The notes under the pieces are model-generated. The model was not told where the DNA came from and searched no databases. It saw only the letters and a list, made by a program, of their open reading frames with translations. The translations under genes were made by a program, and so were the position numbers. DNA of 32,473 bases from Planctomycetota bacterium. Its GTDB lineage: Bacteria; Planctomycetota; UBA11346. Shown here one piece after another: positions 14,198 to 22,150 of this stretch. Every line of letters starts with the position of its first letter. The stretch's first letter is position 1. The stretch covers positions 885 through 33,357 of the forward strand of contig PLEW01000244.1 of the NCBI GenBank assembly GCA_003136555.1, in the 5' to 3' direction.

Positions 14198-15465
14198 CCC
14201 CGACCCCCAGCTCCACGGTATTCGGCCACCACCAGGGTGATGTCATCATGCGGATGATGGGCTCCGAGATGGGAGCGGACCGCGGCGACCACGGCGGCGC
14301 AGACCCCTGACGCCCCTTCCTGCGCATGCGCGGCCACCACCGCACGCAGCTTCCCTGTTCCGAAATTGGCGAAATCCGGCGGCGCCTGCGCTTCGCTGAT
14401 GCCATCGGTATACAGCACCAGGAGGTCGCCCGGCGCCAGTGGCTCGATGTCGGTGGCGGCATAGTCGCTGTCGGCCATCATGCCGAGCGGCAGTCCGGAG
14501 CTCTCGTGCTCATCGCTGCGCTGGCTGCCACGCCACACCAGCGGCGGCTCATGGCCGGCGGCGACAAAGCTGCAGGAGCCGTCGACGCCGAGCCGGCACA
14601 GCACCATGGTCATGAAGCTCTCATCGCTGAGGTCGCGCTCGAGCAGCCGGTTCAGGCGCGTCATCATCGCCCCGGGAGGCTCCTCCTGCTCATGCAATGC
14701 GCGCAGGAAGGCGCGTGCGGTGCTCATCAGCAGCGCCGCCGCGATGCCATGTCCGCTGACGTCGCCGACCACCACATCGAGGCGGCCATCGCCCAGTTCG
14801 ATGAAATCATAGTAGTCGCCACCCGTCTGATCGCACGATTGCGCCCAGGCGGCCAGCCTCCAGCCGGGGTTCTCTGGTGGCGCTGCGGGCAGCAGTCCCA
14901 GCTGGATCTGCCGCGCCACCTCGAGATCGCGCTCCATGCGCTGGCGTTCGCGGTCGCGCGTCACCAGCTGGGCGTTGTCGATCGCCACTGCGGCATTCCC
15001 GCACAGCGCCGCCAGCACCTGCTCGTCGTAGGTGCCGAATGGTTCGAGCGTGCGCTTGTTGAGCGCCTGGATCACCCCCACCACCGCACCCTGGTGGTTG
15101 ACCAGGGGCATGCACAGGATGCTGCGGGTGATGTAGCCGCTGCGCCGATCGATGTCGCGATTGAAGCGCGGATCGGCATAGGCATGGGGGATGTTGATGC
15201 TGATCGCACTGGCAGCGACCGCTCCGGCTATGCCGCTGCCAAGCGGCAGGCGGATCCGCCCTCCGCCCTGGGCGATGCGCGTCCACAGCTCCTGGCGCTC
15301 GGCATCGACCAGGAACAGGCTTGTGCGATCCGCGCCGGACAGCTCGCTGACGGCACCGATGATCAGATCGAGGAGGCGGTCGAGATCCCGCTCACCGCTC
15401 ATGGCCTTCGCTATGCCCAGGATCGTCTTCAGGTCCCTGGCCAGGCGGACCGGGTCTTGGTCCAT
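14194..15465 (-). CDS. GAF-domain PP2C/SpoIIE-type serine phosphatase (RsbU-like)
   Basis: 423 residues from ATG 15465 (GAGGA nine bases before); the frame runs on to 15546 without a better start. A GAF sensor domain covers about residues 20-170 (GADRTSLFLVDAE, GIAGAVAAS, SILCMPLVNHQGAVVGVIQALNK). A coiled linker (about 175-205, ERQRMERDLEVARQIQLGLLP) leads to the SpoIIE/PP2C domain, with metal-binding Asp in GGDYYDF, VGDVSGHGIAAALLM, LYTDGISEA and HDDITLVV. It should dephosphorylate the STAS protein when the GAF domain senses its signal, which is unknown. It is the first gene of a run with the kinase and STAS genes and then a PHP-like, a RusA-like and mutY. Confidence 0.92.
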   Translation of the reverse strand: MDQDPVRLARDLKTILGIAKAMSGERDLDRLLDLIIGAVSELSGADRTSLFLVDAERQELWTRIAQGGGRIRLPLGSGIAGAVAASAISINIPHAYADPRFNRDIDRRSGYITRSILCMPLVNHQGAVVGVIQALNKRTLEPFGTYDEQVLAALCGNAAVAIDNAQLVTRDRERQRMERDLEVARQIQLGLLPAAPPENPGWRLAAWAQSCDQTGGDYYDFIELGDGRLDVVVGDVSGHGIAAALLMSTARAFLRALHEQEEPPGAMMTRLNRLLERDLSDESFMTMVLCRLGVDGSCSFVAAGHEPPLVWRGSQRSDEHESSGLPLGMMADSDYAATDIEPLAPGDLLVLYTDGISEAQAPPDFANFGTGKLRAVVAAHAQEGASGVCAAVVAAVRSHLGAHHPHDDITLVVAEYRGAGGRG

Positions 15466-15567
15466 CGATCCATCCTCAGGGTGATCGCCGTCACTCCCAC
15501 TGCGTCCAGCGCTGCCCAGGTCAGGCGGCCATCCGCCCGCCCACATGCCGTGGCATCGACAACGAGC

Positions 15568-17055
15568 TCAGGGCGAGAAGGCGGGCTTGGGCGGGCCCGG
15601 GGGCGTCGGATTGCCAAAGCCAGGCTGGCCGGCCGCGCCGGCGGGCGGAGGAGCTGGATAAGTCGGCGTGCCGAAGGCGCCACCAGGGGCCAGGGCGTTG
15701 GGCGCAGGCGGGAGCGACGGGGTGGGGCCGAGGCCGGGAGGCGTACCAAAGCCGTTGGGCTGCGGGCCGAAGCCATTCGGCGGCGTGCTGCTGCCGGGAG
15801 AGCCGAAGGCGCCAGGGGTCGGAGCCGGGGATGTCGATTCGGGAGCCTTTGCCTTGCCGGGGATCTTGAGCTTCTGGCCGATGCGCATGTGCTTGGCATC
15901 GAGTCCCGGATTCGCCTCAAGGAGACGCTTGACTGCTTTTCTGCTGCCGAGCTCGCTCTGGGCGATCTGCTCGAGGGAATCGCCCGCCTTGACCACATAG
16001 TCGCTGCTCCCGCCGCTGGTCTCCGGAGCGCCGTTCACAGCTGCGCCAGGTGCGGTGGAGGGGCTGGTGGAGGCGCCTTCCGGGAGATTGAGCTTCTGCC
16101 CGACCTTCAGCGCTTCCGGGTCGACGCCAGGGTTGGCCTTGACGATCTCCTTCCACTTGGTGGTGGTGCCGAAGTACTTCTTGCTGATCTCCGCTAGCGT
16201 ATCGCCGGCCGCTACGATGTGGACGTGGCCATTGCCGGCACCAGGTGCCGGCTCGCTGCCGGTGGTGGGCGCAGTGGCGGTGGCAGTGGCCTCCTTGGTC
16301 GGCAGCTTGATGGTCTGTCCGGCATGGAGCTCCTCGGCGGGGATGCCGTTGAGCTTCTCCAGCTCCTTCCACCTGTTGGCATTGCCCAATTCACGTTTGG
16401 CGATGTTGTAGTAGGAATCGCCGACCTTCACCTTGTAGGCATGCTCGCCAGCGGCCATGGCGGCCTCGGGAGCAGCGGCCTCCTTGCCAGGCTTGGCGGC
16501 TCCGTCGATGGCCGGGATGGTCAGCTTCTGGCCGGGCTGGAGATCGCTGGGATCGACCTTGTTAGCCTCGGCGATCTTCTTCCAGTTCTTGGAGGTGCCG
16601 TAATACTTCATGCTGATCTCGCCCAGCGTCTCGCCGGCGACCACGAGGTGGGTCTTGACCTCGGTCGTCGCCGGTGAAGGCGTATCGGTGATCGGCGGCG
16701 GCAGCGACACAGGCGCAGGGAACGGGTTGGTCGGCGGATGAAATCCGGGCGGGTTCTGCGGCGTACCCTGGAAGCTCGGCAGCGCGGACGAGGGATTGCC
16801 GGGCACTGATGATCCCGAGCCAGGCTGGCCCGGCGTGTTGAAGGCGATCGCGGACGAGTCCCCCGGAGGGTTCGACGGCGAGTCAGGCACCGGCGGGGGC
16901 GCGGGCGGACCGTTGCCGGCATCCGGGGAATCCAGCGTGGTACTGGTATCAACCGGCTTGGCTGAGCCCTTGTGCTTGGGCAGCACGAAGGCGACCGTGA
17001 CGAGACCTAAACAAGCGGCGACAATCGCGCCGGCGATGACCACATCCTTGGACAT
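15568..17055 (-). CDS. Membrane-anchored protein with four LysM domains
   Basis: 495 residues. A single N-terminal membrane span (about 7-26, IAGAIVAACLGLVTVAFVLP) is followed by a long Pro/Ser/Gly-rich stretch, then four LysM modules at about 134-181, 206-252, 276-326 and 346-394, each starting like VVAGETLGEIS or VKAGDSLEQIA and ending in GQKLxIP. The C-terminus is another Pro/Gly-rich tail with GFG repeats. LysM modules bind peptidoglycan or related glycans, so this probably tethers or organises the wall from the cytoplasmic membrane; the tails may be flexible spacers or interaction sites. No enzymatic domain is seen. GGAAGG lies five bases before the start. It is about 100 bases upstream of the RsbU-like gene and may or may not share its transcript. 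Confidence 0.88.
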   Translation of the reverse strand: MSKDVVIAGAIVAACLGLVTVAFVLPKHKGSAKPVDTSTTLDSPDAGNGPPAPPPVPDSPSNPPGDSSAIAFNTPGQPGSGSSVPGNPSSALPSFQGTPQNPPGFHPPTNPFPAPVSLPPPITDTPSPATTEVKTHLVVAGETLGEISMKYYGTSKNWKKIAEANKVDPSDLQPGQKLTIPAIDGAAKPGKEAAAPEAAMAAGEHAYKVKVGDSYYNIAKRELGNANRWKELEKLNGIPAEELHAGQTIKLPTKEATATATAPTTGSEPAPGAGNGHVHIVAAGDTLAEISKKYFGTTTKWKEIVKANPGVDPEALKVGQKLNLPEGASTSPSTAPGAAVNGAPETSGGSSDYVVKAGDSLEQIAQSELGSRKAVKRLLEANPGLDAKHMRIGQKLKIPGKAKAPESTSPAPTPGAFGSPGSSTPPNGFGPQPNGFGTPPGLGPTPSLPPAPNALAPGGAFGTPTYPAPPPAGAAGQPGFGNPTPPGPPKPAFSP

Positions 17056-17281
17056 AGAGACCTTCCCTTAGGAGAGACTTGGGCGCGGTATGCCTGCTAC
17101 CGCTGCGTGTCATGAGACCGGAATCATGCGGCGCCACCGCCGAGTCGGAAGCGCCTGGGTTTTATCCCCCCTCCCCTAAAACACAACCGGAGTCCACGGT
17201 TGGTCTTGCCTCCTCCCCACCTGACCGCCTCCGCCCCTGCACCCTGCTTGCGGTGCCCGCTCGGCAGGCCACAACCACCGG

Positions 17282-18025
17282 ATGCTGCGCCTGCTCCCCT
17301 GCCTCCAGGCCGACGGCCCCACCCAGATGGTGACCGATGAAGCACTCCTGGAGGCGGCGCTCACCCCGACACTGCGGCTCTACCGCTGGCTGCCGGCCAC
17401 GGTCTCCCTGGGCTATTTCCAGGATTTCGCCACCATTTCCGCCCAACTACCGCGGATCGACGGCCAATTGCCGCCGATCGTCAGGCGCATCACCGGCGGC
17501 GGGGCGATCTGGCATGAGCACGAGGCGACCTACAGCCTGGTCGCCACCCTGGGCAGCGACGGCATCCCCGAGCGCGTGCGCGACATCTACCCCCTCCTGC
17601 ATGCGGCGGTTCTGGCCGGACTGAGCTCCCGGGTAGCCACCCTGCGGCGCCAGCAGGTCGCCCAGGGCGATCGCCGCTATGCCGAGGAGCCCCGCTGCTT
17701 CGCCTCGCCGGCGGCCGACGACCTGGTGACCGCCGATGGGGCCAAGGTGCTCGGCAGCGCCGCGCGCGTCCGCGGCCGGCAGGTCCTGGTGCATGGCAGC
17801 CTCAAGCTTGCCTCCAATCCCTGGGACGGCGAGCATGTGGTGGGCTGCGGACTGTCCTTCGACCAGGCAGCGGCGGTCATCATCGAGGCCTGCCGCCAGG
17901 CCCTGGGGACCACGCTAGGCGATGGGGAGCTCACCCCCGGCGAGATGGCGCTGCGCGAGCGCATCCACCACGCGCGCTATGCCGACCGGAAGTGGGTCGA
18001 ACAGCGCCTGGGCCCGCGACCGTGA
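17282..18025 (+). CDS. Lipoate-protein ligase / octanoyltransferase family protein
   Basis: 247 residues of the BPL/LplA fold. Signatures are VSLGYFQDF near residue 43, RRITGGGAIWHEHEATYSL (substrate pocket), and DGAKVLGSAARVRGRQVLVHGSL (ligand-binding Lys). A Cys sits in RCFASPAADDLV, a position where LipM-type octanoyltransferases have their nucleophile, so octanoyl transfer to lipoyl domains is at least as likely as ATP-dependent lipoate ligation; the length also suits a transferase better than the larger LplA. It would supply lipoyl cofactor to 2-oxoacid dehydrogenases or the glycine cleavage system. It stands alone on the plus strand and converges on fabD with a 14-base gap. Confidence 0.88.
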   Translation: MLRLLPCLQADGPTQMVTDEALLEAALTPTLRLYRWLPATVSLGYFQDFATISAQLPRIDGQLPPIVRRITGGGAIWHEHEATYSLVATLGSDGIPERVRDIYPLLHAAVLAGLSSRVATLRRQQVAQGDRRYAEEPRCFASPAADDLVTADGAKVLGSAARVRGRQVLVHGSLKLASNPWDGEHVVGCGLSFDQAAAVIIEACRQALGTTLGDGELTPGEMALRERIHHARYADRKWVEQRLGPRP

Positions 18026-18034
18026 TGCCGCTGT

Positions 18035-18048
18035 CGCGCTCAGGCGCG
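18035..18048. terminator. Short GC hairpin between convergent ligase and fabD genes
   Basis: CGCGC, loop TCAG, GCGCG. The fabD stop codon forms part of the loop, as at the mutY end. The stem is only 5 bp and lacks a T-run, so function is doubtful. Confidence 0.25.
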
Positions 18049-18987
18049 GGCGCGGGCGAAAGTCAGCACATCCCCGAGCTTATCCAGGTTCTTGAGCGTG
18101 GCGCCGCTGACCGTCCGGCTGATCATGCCGCAGAGGGTCTTGTTCGGGCCGATCTCCCAGAAATCATCGATGCCGGCCTTCTTCATCGCGATCACCGACT
18201 CCGCCCAGCGCACCGGCTTGGTCAGCTGGGCCTCCAATAGGGCGGGGAATTCGCTCGCCTGGAGCACCGGCTGGGCGTGCACATTCGCATACACCGGGAC
18301 CTTGGGATTGCGGAAGGCGGTGGTCGCCAGGGCTGCACGCAACTGGAGTGCCGCCGGCTCCATGAGCGCGCTATGGAAGGCGCCGGCCACCTTGAGCTCG
18401 ATGGCCTTGCGCACGCCATGATCCTTGGCGAGCAGCAGGGCTCGCGCGCAGGCATCGCGATGCCCGGAGATGACCACCTGGCCGGTGCTGTTGAGGTTGG
18501 CGACCTGCAGCACCTGGGTGCCCGTCGGCCCCTTGGCCGCGGCGGCGCACAGCGCATCGGCGCTCGCCTCGTCGGCGCCGATCAGGGCGATCATGCCGCT
18601 CGGCTGCAGGTCGGCTGCCGCCTGCATCGCCAGCCCGCGCAGACGGACGAGCTTGAGGGCATCAGCGAAATCGATCGCCTCGGCGGCGACCAGGGCCGAG
18701 TACTCCCCCAGGCTCAGGCCCGCGACCGCAGTGAACTGCAGCGGCTTGACCACCGTCCTGAGCACCGCCAGGGCCATCAGGCTGACCACCAGGATGGCAG
18801 GCTGGCTGATATCCGTGCGCGTCAGGTCGTCCTCGGGGCCGTTGGCGATGTAGTCGGAGAGTGCGAATCCGAGCGTGCGATCGGCCTGGTCGAGGACCTC
18901 CCTGGCAACCGGATACTGCTGGGCGAGGTCCATCCCCATCTCGACATATTGCGCTCCCTGACCGGGAAATACCAAAGCCAGACCCAT
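18040..18987 (-). CDS. fabD: Malonyl-CoA:acyl-carrier-protein transacylase (FabD)
   Basis: 315 residues, standard length. It moves malonyl groups from CoA to acyl-carrier protein for fatty-acid chain extension, in the cytoplasm. Evidence: N-terminal VFPGQGAQYVEMG (oxyanion loop), GLSLGEYSAL with nucleophile Ser92, the malonate-binding Arg near LRGLAMQ, GAFHSALM with catalytic His205, and the closing GPNKTLCGM. ATG 18987 was chosen because the family N-terminus begins there and GGAGG lies six bases upstream; the open frame runs further upstream but that part is unrelated. No other fab genes are adjacent, unlike the common fab clusters. It is divergent from the lipoprotein operon. Confidence 0.96.
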   Translation of the reverse strand: MGLALVFPGQGAQYVEMGMDLAQQYPVAREVLDQADRTLGFALSDYIANGPEDDLTRTDISQPAILVVSLMALAVLRTVVKPLQFTAVAGLSLGEYSALVAAEAIDFADALKLVRLRGLAMQAAADLQPSGMIALIGADEASADALCAAAAKGPTGTQVLQVANLNSTGQVVISGHRDACARALLLAKDHGVRKAIELKVAGAFHSALMEPAALQLRAALATTAFRNPKVPVYANVHAQPVLQASEFPALLEAQLTKPVRWAESVIAMKKAGIDDFWEIGPNKTLCGMISRTVSGATLKNLDKLGDVLTFARARA

Positions 18988-19247
18988 GACCAACCTCCGG
19001 GAGAGTACGGAAAGGCCACGTCCTAGCCTCTTCCCGACCTGAATCCAGGGTGCCGTCGTGGCGGGAGCGGCCCGCCAGCCATCGGCACGCAGTGTGCACT
19101 TCCCGTGCTGATCGCCCATCCCCGACTGCCTGGACGTCCAAAACCTCGACATCCGATGTATAACTCCACATACCAGCACCCCCATGCGCGCCGCAAGCCC
19201 ACCTGCCTGCTGGCACGTTCGATGCGTTGAACACCCGGAGCCGGACC
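18988..19247. other. Divergent intergenic region fabD / lipoprotein operon
   Basis: 260 bases that should hold promoters for both directions. I see a 10-base perfect palindrome TGGACGTCCA at 19131-19140 and a -10-like TATAAC on the plus strand near 19154-19159 without a clear -35. No gene seen. Confidence 0.4.
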
Positions 19248-20696
19248 ATGGACTTTCCCCGCCAGCGCCATCACCTTCGTCTGAGCATGACGCTCTCCCT
19301 GCTCGTCCTTGGCGGATGCCAGGACGATACCGCGCGCTCGACGCCGACGGTCCCACAGCTCCACCCGGCCCGCCCGGCGCTGCACCAGGGGGAGGTGGTC
19401 AATGAGGCCGCCGCTGACCTGGTCAGCGTCAGCGAGGCCGAAGGCCGGGTGCTGGTCGAGATGCCGATCGGCTCCGATGCCGGTGTGCTTGCCGGGACCT
19501 TCTTCCGCGTCTACGAGGCTGCCGATGCCCGACGCCTCAAGGGCATGGTGCAGATCACCGAGGTCATCGACTCCCAGCGCTCGGTGGCACGACAGATCGC
19601 GCTGACCGACCGCAAGAATCCCTTCAAGCCGGGCGATCATGCCCGCGAGGTGGCCGATCTCAGCAAGCTCGTCGATGGTGCCGAGATCGAGAAGACGGCG
19701 CGCGCCGAAACCGATCACCAGCAGCAGCTCGACAGCAAGGACCAGCAGAAATTCGCCACCTTGCGTGAGGAGTATCAGCGCGAGCTGGCGAATGCCGAAC
19801 AGCGCCACCAGACGGAGCTGCAGCAGCTGCGCGCCCAGCTCGCGACCCAGATGAGCGCCGTCATGGCCAACCACGCCCATGAGCTTGAGCTCGCCAAGCT
19901 CGAGCACCAGACCGATCTCACGGCGATCAAGGCGACCATGTCCGAGCAGGTCGCAGCCGGCATCGCCGCCGATCACCAGAGCAGCGAACGGCGCATCGCC
20001 GAACTGAATGCCGAGAAGGCGACCCTGCAACTGCAGGTCGACAGTCTGCTGAAGCAGCAGGGCGAGCTGTCCATGCGCATCTCCAACCTGGTGAAGGAGC
20101 TCGCCAGCCATGACCAGACCCATGGCGAGGAGCTGCGCGCCGAGGTCGAGACCAGGGAGGTCCTGGCCGGTCGCATCGCGGAGCTCGAGGCGCGCGTAGC
20201 GGGCAAGCCGGTGCCGGCCAATGTCGTGCTGAGCACAGATCCCGAGCGCAACGAGACGGTGCTCGAAAAGCTCTCGCGCATCACCAAGGAGCTCGCTGCC
20301 GAACGCGAGCACAGCAAGCATATAGCCACTTCGTCGACCGAGCTCGAGAACGCGCTGGAGGCGGCCAAGAAAGAGGAGAAATCCCTCGAGGTCATGCTCA
20401 ACCAGCTCAAGCCGGATGCCGAACGCGCGGTCAGCCTGGCCAAGGAGCTCGAAGGCACGCGCGCCCAGCTGCAGCAGGCCCAGCAGCAGCGCGATGCCCT
20501 CGAGCTGCAGCGCCTCGAGGCCGAGCGCAGCCTGTACGATCTGGCCGCACGTGTGCTGCGCCTCGCCGGCTCATCCCCCGAGACCGTCGCCTTGCAGGCC
20601 CGCCTGCGCGATGTGCTGACCCCGGGGGGCAGCGCACCGGACGACAAGCCGGTGGAGAACGGCAAGGCCGTACCGGCCCCGAAGACCACGCCATGA
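19248..20696 (+). CDS. Coiled-coil lipoprotein with a beta-rich N-terminal domain
   Basis: 482 residues. Lipoprotein signal LSLLVLGGC, lipid-bearing Cys24. Residues about 50-130 form a compact beta-rich domain (GRVLVEMPIGSDAGVLAGTFFRVY ... MVQITEVIDSQRSVARQI ... FKPGDHA), the layout of the SH3-like domain at the C-terminus of FlgT and similar envelope proteins. From about 135 to 450 it is almost entirely coiled coil, rich in Glu, Gln, Leu and Ala. A long rod anchored by lipid suggests a periplasmic spacer or scaffold. ATG 19248 has GGAG eight bases upstream; a TTG at 19227 is in frame but unnecessary. Its stop overlaps the next start as ATGA. Specific function unknown. Confidence 0.8.
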   Translation: MDFPRQRHHLRLSMTLSLLVLGGCQDDTARSTPTVPQLHPARPALHQGEVVNEAAADLVSVSEAEGRVLVEMPIGSDAGVLAGTFFRVYEAADARRLKGMVQITEVIDSQRSVARQIALTDRKNPFKPGDHAREVADLSKLVDGAEIEKTARAETDHQQQLDSKDQQKFATLREEYQRELANAEQRHQTELQQLRAQLATQMSAVMANHAHELELAKLEHQTDLTAIKATMSEQVAAGIAADHQSSERRIAELNAEKATLQLQVDSLLKQQGELSMRISNLVKELASHDQTHGEELRAEVETREVLAGRIAELEARVAGKPVPANVVLSTDPERNETVLEKLSRITKELAAEREHSKHIATSSTELENALEAAKKEEKSLEVMLNQLKPDAERAVSLAKELEGTRAQLQQAQQQRDALELQRLEAERSLYDLAARVLRLAGSSPETVALQARLRDVLTPGGSAPDDKPVENGKAVPAPKTTP

Positions 20697-21400
20697 TGCG
20701 CGCCCGCGGCTCCTTCGGCGCCCTAGGCGCCAGCGCCCTGATCGCATCGCTATTGGCCGGCTGCGCCATCGGCCCTCCCCGTCCGCAAACCACCGATGGC
20801 CAGGCGGATGACAGCAGCGCTCCGGCAACGGCACCCGCGCCTACGGCAGGGCCTGCAAGCGGCGACCAGGCAGACATCGCGCATCACCTCGACGAGCTGG
20901 AGAAGAAGATCAACCAGCTCGAGCATCAGCTGGGCTCCGGCCACGGGGCGCTGCGCGAGGGTTCCACCTTCACCGTCGACAGCGGCGGCAAGGAGACCAT
21001 CCTCGAACGCTCGCGGCGCCTGGCCAACGAACTCGCGGCCGCGCATGCCGAGATCGAGGCCAAGGACAAGCTGATCGCAGACCTGCATCAGGATCTCACC
21101 GGCGCAACGCGGCGCGGCGAGGGCCTGGCTGAACGGGCAGACGCCCTCAGCCATATCCGTGACAACCTGGTCACGGCGCAGCAGGAGCTTGCCGACCGGC
21201 AGTCGAAGCTCACCGCCCTCGGCGAGCAGCTCGCCCTCAGCGAGCTCGCGCGCCTGCGCGCCGAACGCGCGTACTACCTGATTGCCAGCGGCCTGATCAA
21301 GCTCGCACCCGGCCAGACGCAGGAGCTCGTCGATCTGCAGGAGCTGGTCCGCCAGCACGTCAAGGAGCTCAAGCCTGCCGATGCCGGAAGCGGCAAATGA
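20693..21400 (+). CDS. Small coiled-coil lipoprotein
   Basis: 235 residues. Lipobox SLLAGC with Cys24, a disordered Pro/Ala/Thr stretch to about residue 58, then helices with heptads (HHLDELEKKINQLEHQLG; LANELAAAHAEIEAKDKLIADL; LVTAQQELADRQSKLTALGEQLAL). A segment near FTVDSGGKETILERSRRLANELA echoes DPERNETVLEKLSRITKELA in the upstream lipoprotein, and both end in a similar AERxYxLxA helix, so the two genes are probably related by duplication. It overlaps both neighbours by four bases (ATGA), so the three lipoproteins are made together and may form one complex. Confidence 0.78.
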   Translation: MMRARGSFGALGASALIASLLAGCAIGPPRPQTTDGQADDSSAPATAPAPTAGPASGDQADIAHHLDELEKKINQLEHQLGSGHGALREGSTFTVDSGGKETILERSRRLANELAAAHAEIEAKDKLIADLHQDLTGATRRGEGLAERADALSHIRDNLVTAQQELADRQSKLTALGEQLALSELARLRAERAYYLIASGLIKLAPGQTQELVDLQELVRQHVKELKPADAGSGK

Positions 21401-22116
21401 CCCGCTGGACCCCTACCCGCTGCGGCATGCGGCGCCCTGCGTGCGCCCTGCTCGCCCTGCTCGTGCTGCTCGCGCTTCCCGGTTGCGACTGGCCCTGGGC
21501 GCGGGCGAAGCCCGAGCATCACGAGCTGCTGTCCAGCCACACCACCCCGCAGGCAGCGGCGGTGCGCCGCGTCGCGGTCCTGCCATTCTACTTCGGCCAG
21601 GACGTCGGGCGCTCGGCCGCCGCGATGAACACCAGCATGTCGGCCGCCCTGCGCGAGCTCGGACTGCACGAAGTGGTCTCGGTCAGCGTCGCTCAGCGCG
21701 ATCTCCTCCTGCCCGACGACCCCGTGCTCGCCAACCACCTGACCACCGACCAGCTGCTCAAGCTGCGCGATGCGCTGCACTGCGACGCGGTGATGATCGG
21801 GCGCATCGAGCAGTACGATTCCTTCGATCCGATCTCCATCGGCGTCTCGGCACACCTGGTCTCCTGCCTCGATGGCACCGTTCCCTGGAGCGCGACCGGC
21901 CATTTCGATGGCCATCGCCAGGATGTCCAGGACGAGATCTCCTCCTGGTATGACCGAAACAGTGGCGCCGAGAACGCCAACATCAGCGGATGGCGTTCGG
22001 TGCTCCAGAGCCCGCTGCTCTTCACTCGTTATGTCGCTGACCGCCTCGCGCTCAGCATCCCGATGCCGAGCAGCAAGGATATGGACAAGAAAACGGACAA
22101 GGGCAACAAGCCCTGA
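21397..22116 (+). CDS. Lipoprotein of the LpoB/CsgG/TolB-N-like fold
   Basis: 239 residues. The signal ends in LLALPGC (Cys30), or Cys20 if the in-frame ATG eleven codons in is the start. The mature part begins with VRRVAVLPFYFGQDVGRSAAAMNTSMSAALRELGLHEVVSVS and continues LLKLRDALHCDAVMIGRIEQYDSF, the alternating strand-helix pattern of LpoB, CsgG and TolB N-terminal domains, where a short-lived factor is assembled at the outer membrane. The assignment is by fold resemblance. The C-terminus is Lys/Asp rich. It closes the three-lipoprotein operon; GGAAG lies six bases before the start, inside the previous gene. Confidence 0.72.
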   Translation: MTRWTPTRCGMRRPACALLALLVLLALPGCDWPWARAKPEHHELLSSHTTPQAAAVRRVAVLPFYFGQDVGRSAAAMNTSMSAALRELGLHEVVSVSVAQRDLLLPDDPVLANHLTTDQLLKLRDALHCDAVMIGRIEQYDSFDPISIGVSAHLVSCLDGTVPWSATGHFDGHRQDVQDEISSWYDRNSGAENANISGWRSVLQSPLLFTRYVADRLALSIPMPSSKDMDKKTDKGNKP

Positions 22117-22150
22117 GATACGCCAGGCCGCGCCGTCGCCCTGGCACGGA

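Noticed and set aside
14326..16197. 623-codon plus-strand frame opposite the RsbU-like and LysM genes
   Set aside because: It crosses two well-supported genes antisense and has low-complexity Arg/Ala/Gly sequence.
19023..20321. 432-codon minus-strand frame opposite the coiled-coil lipoprotein
   Set aside because: Leu/Gly-rich antisense translation of a coiled-coil gene; the plus strand has a lipobox and overlapping downstream genes.
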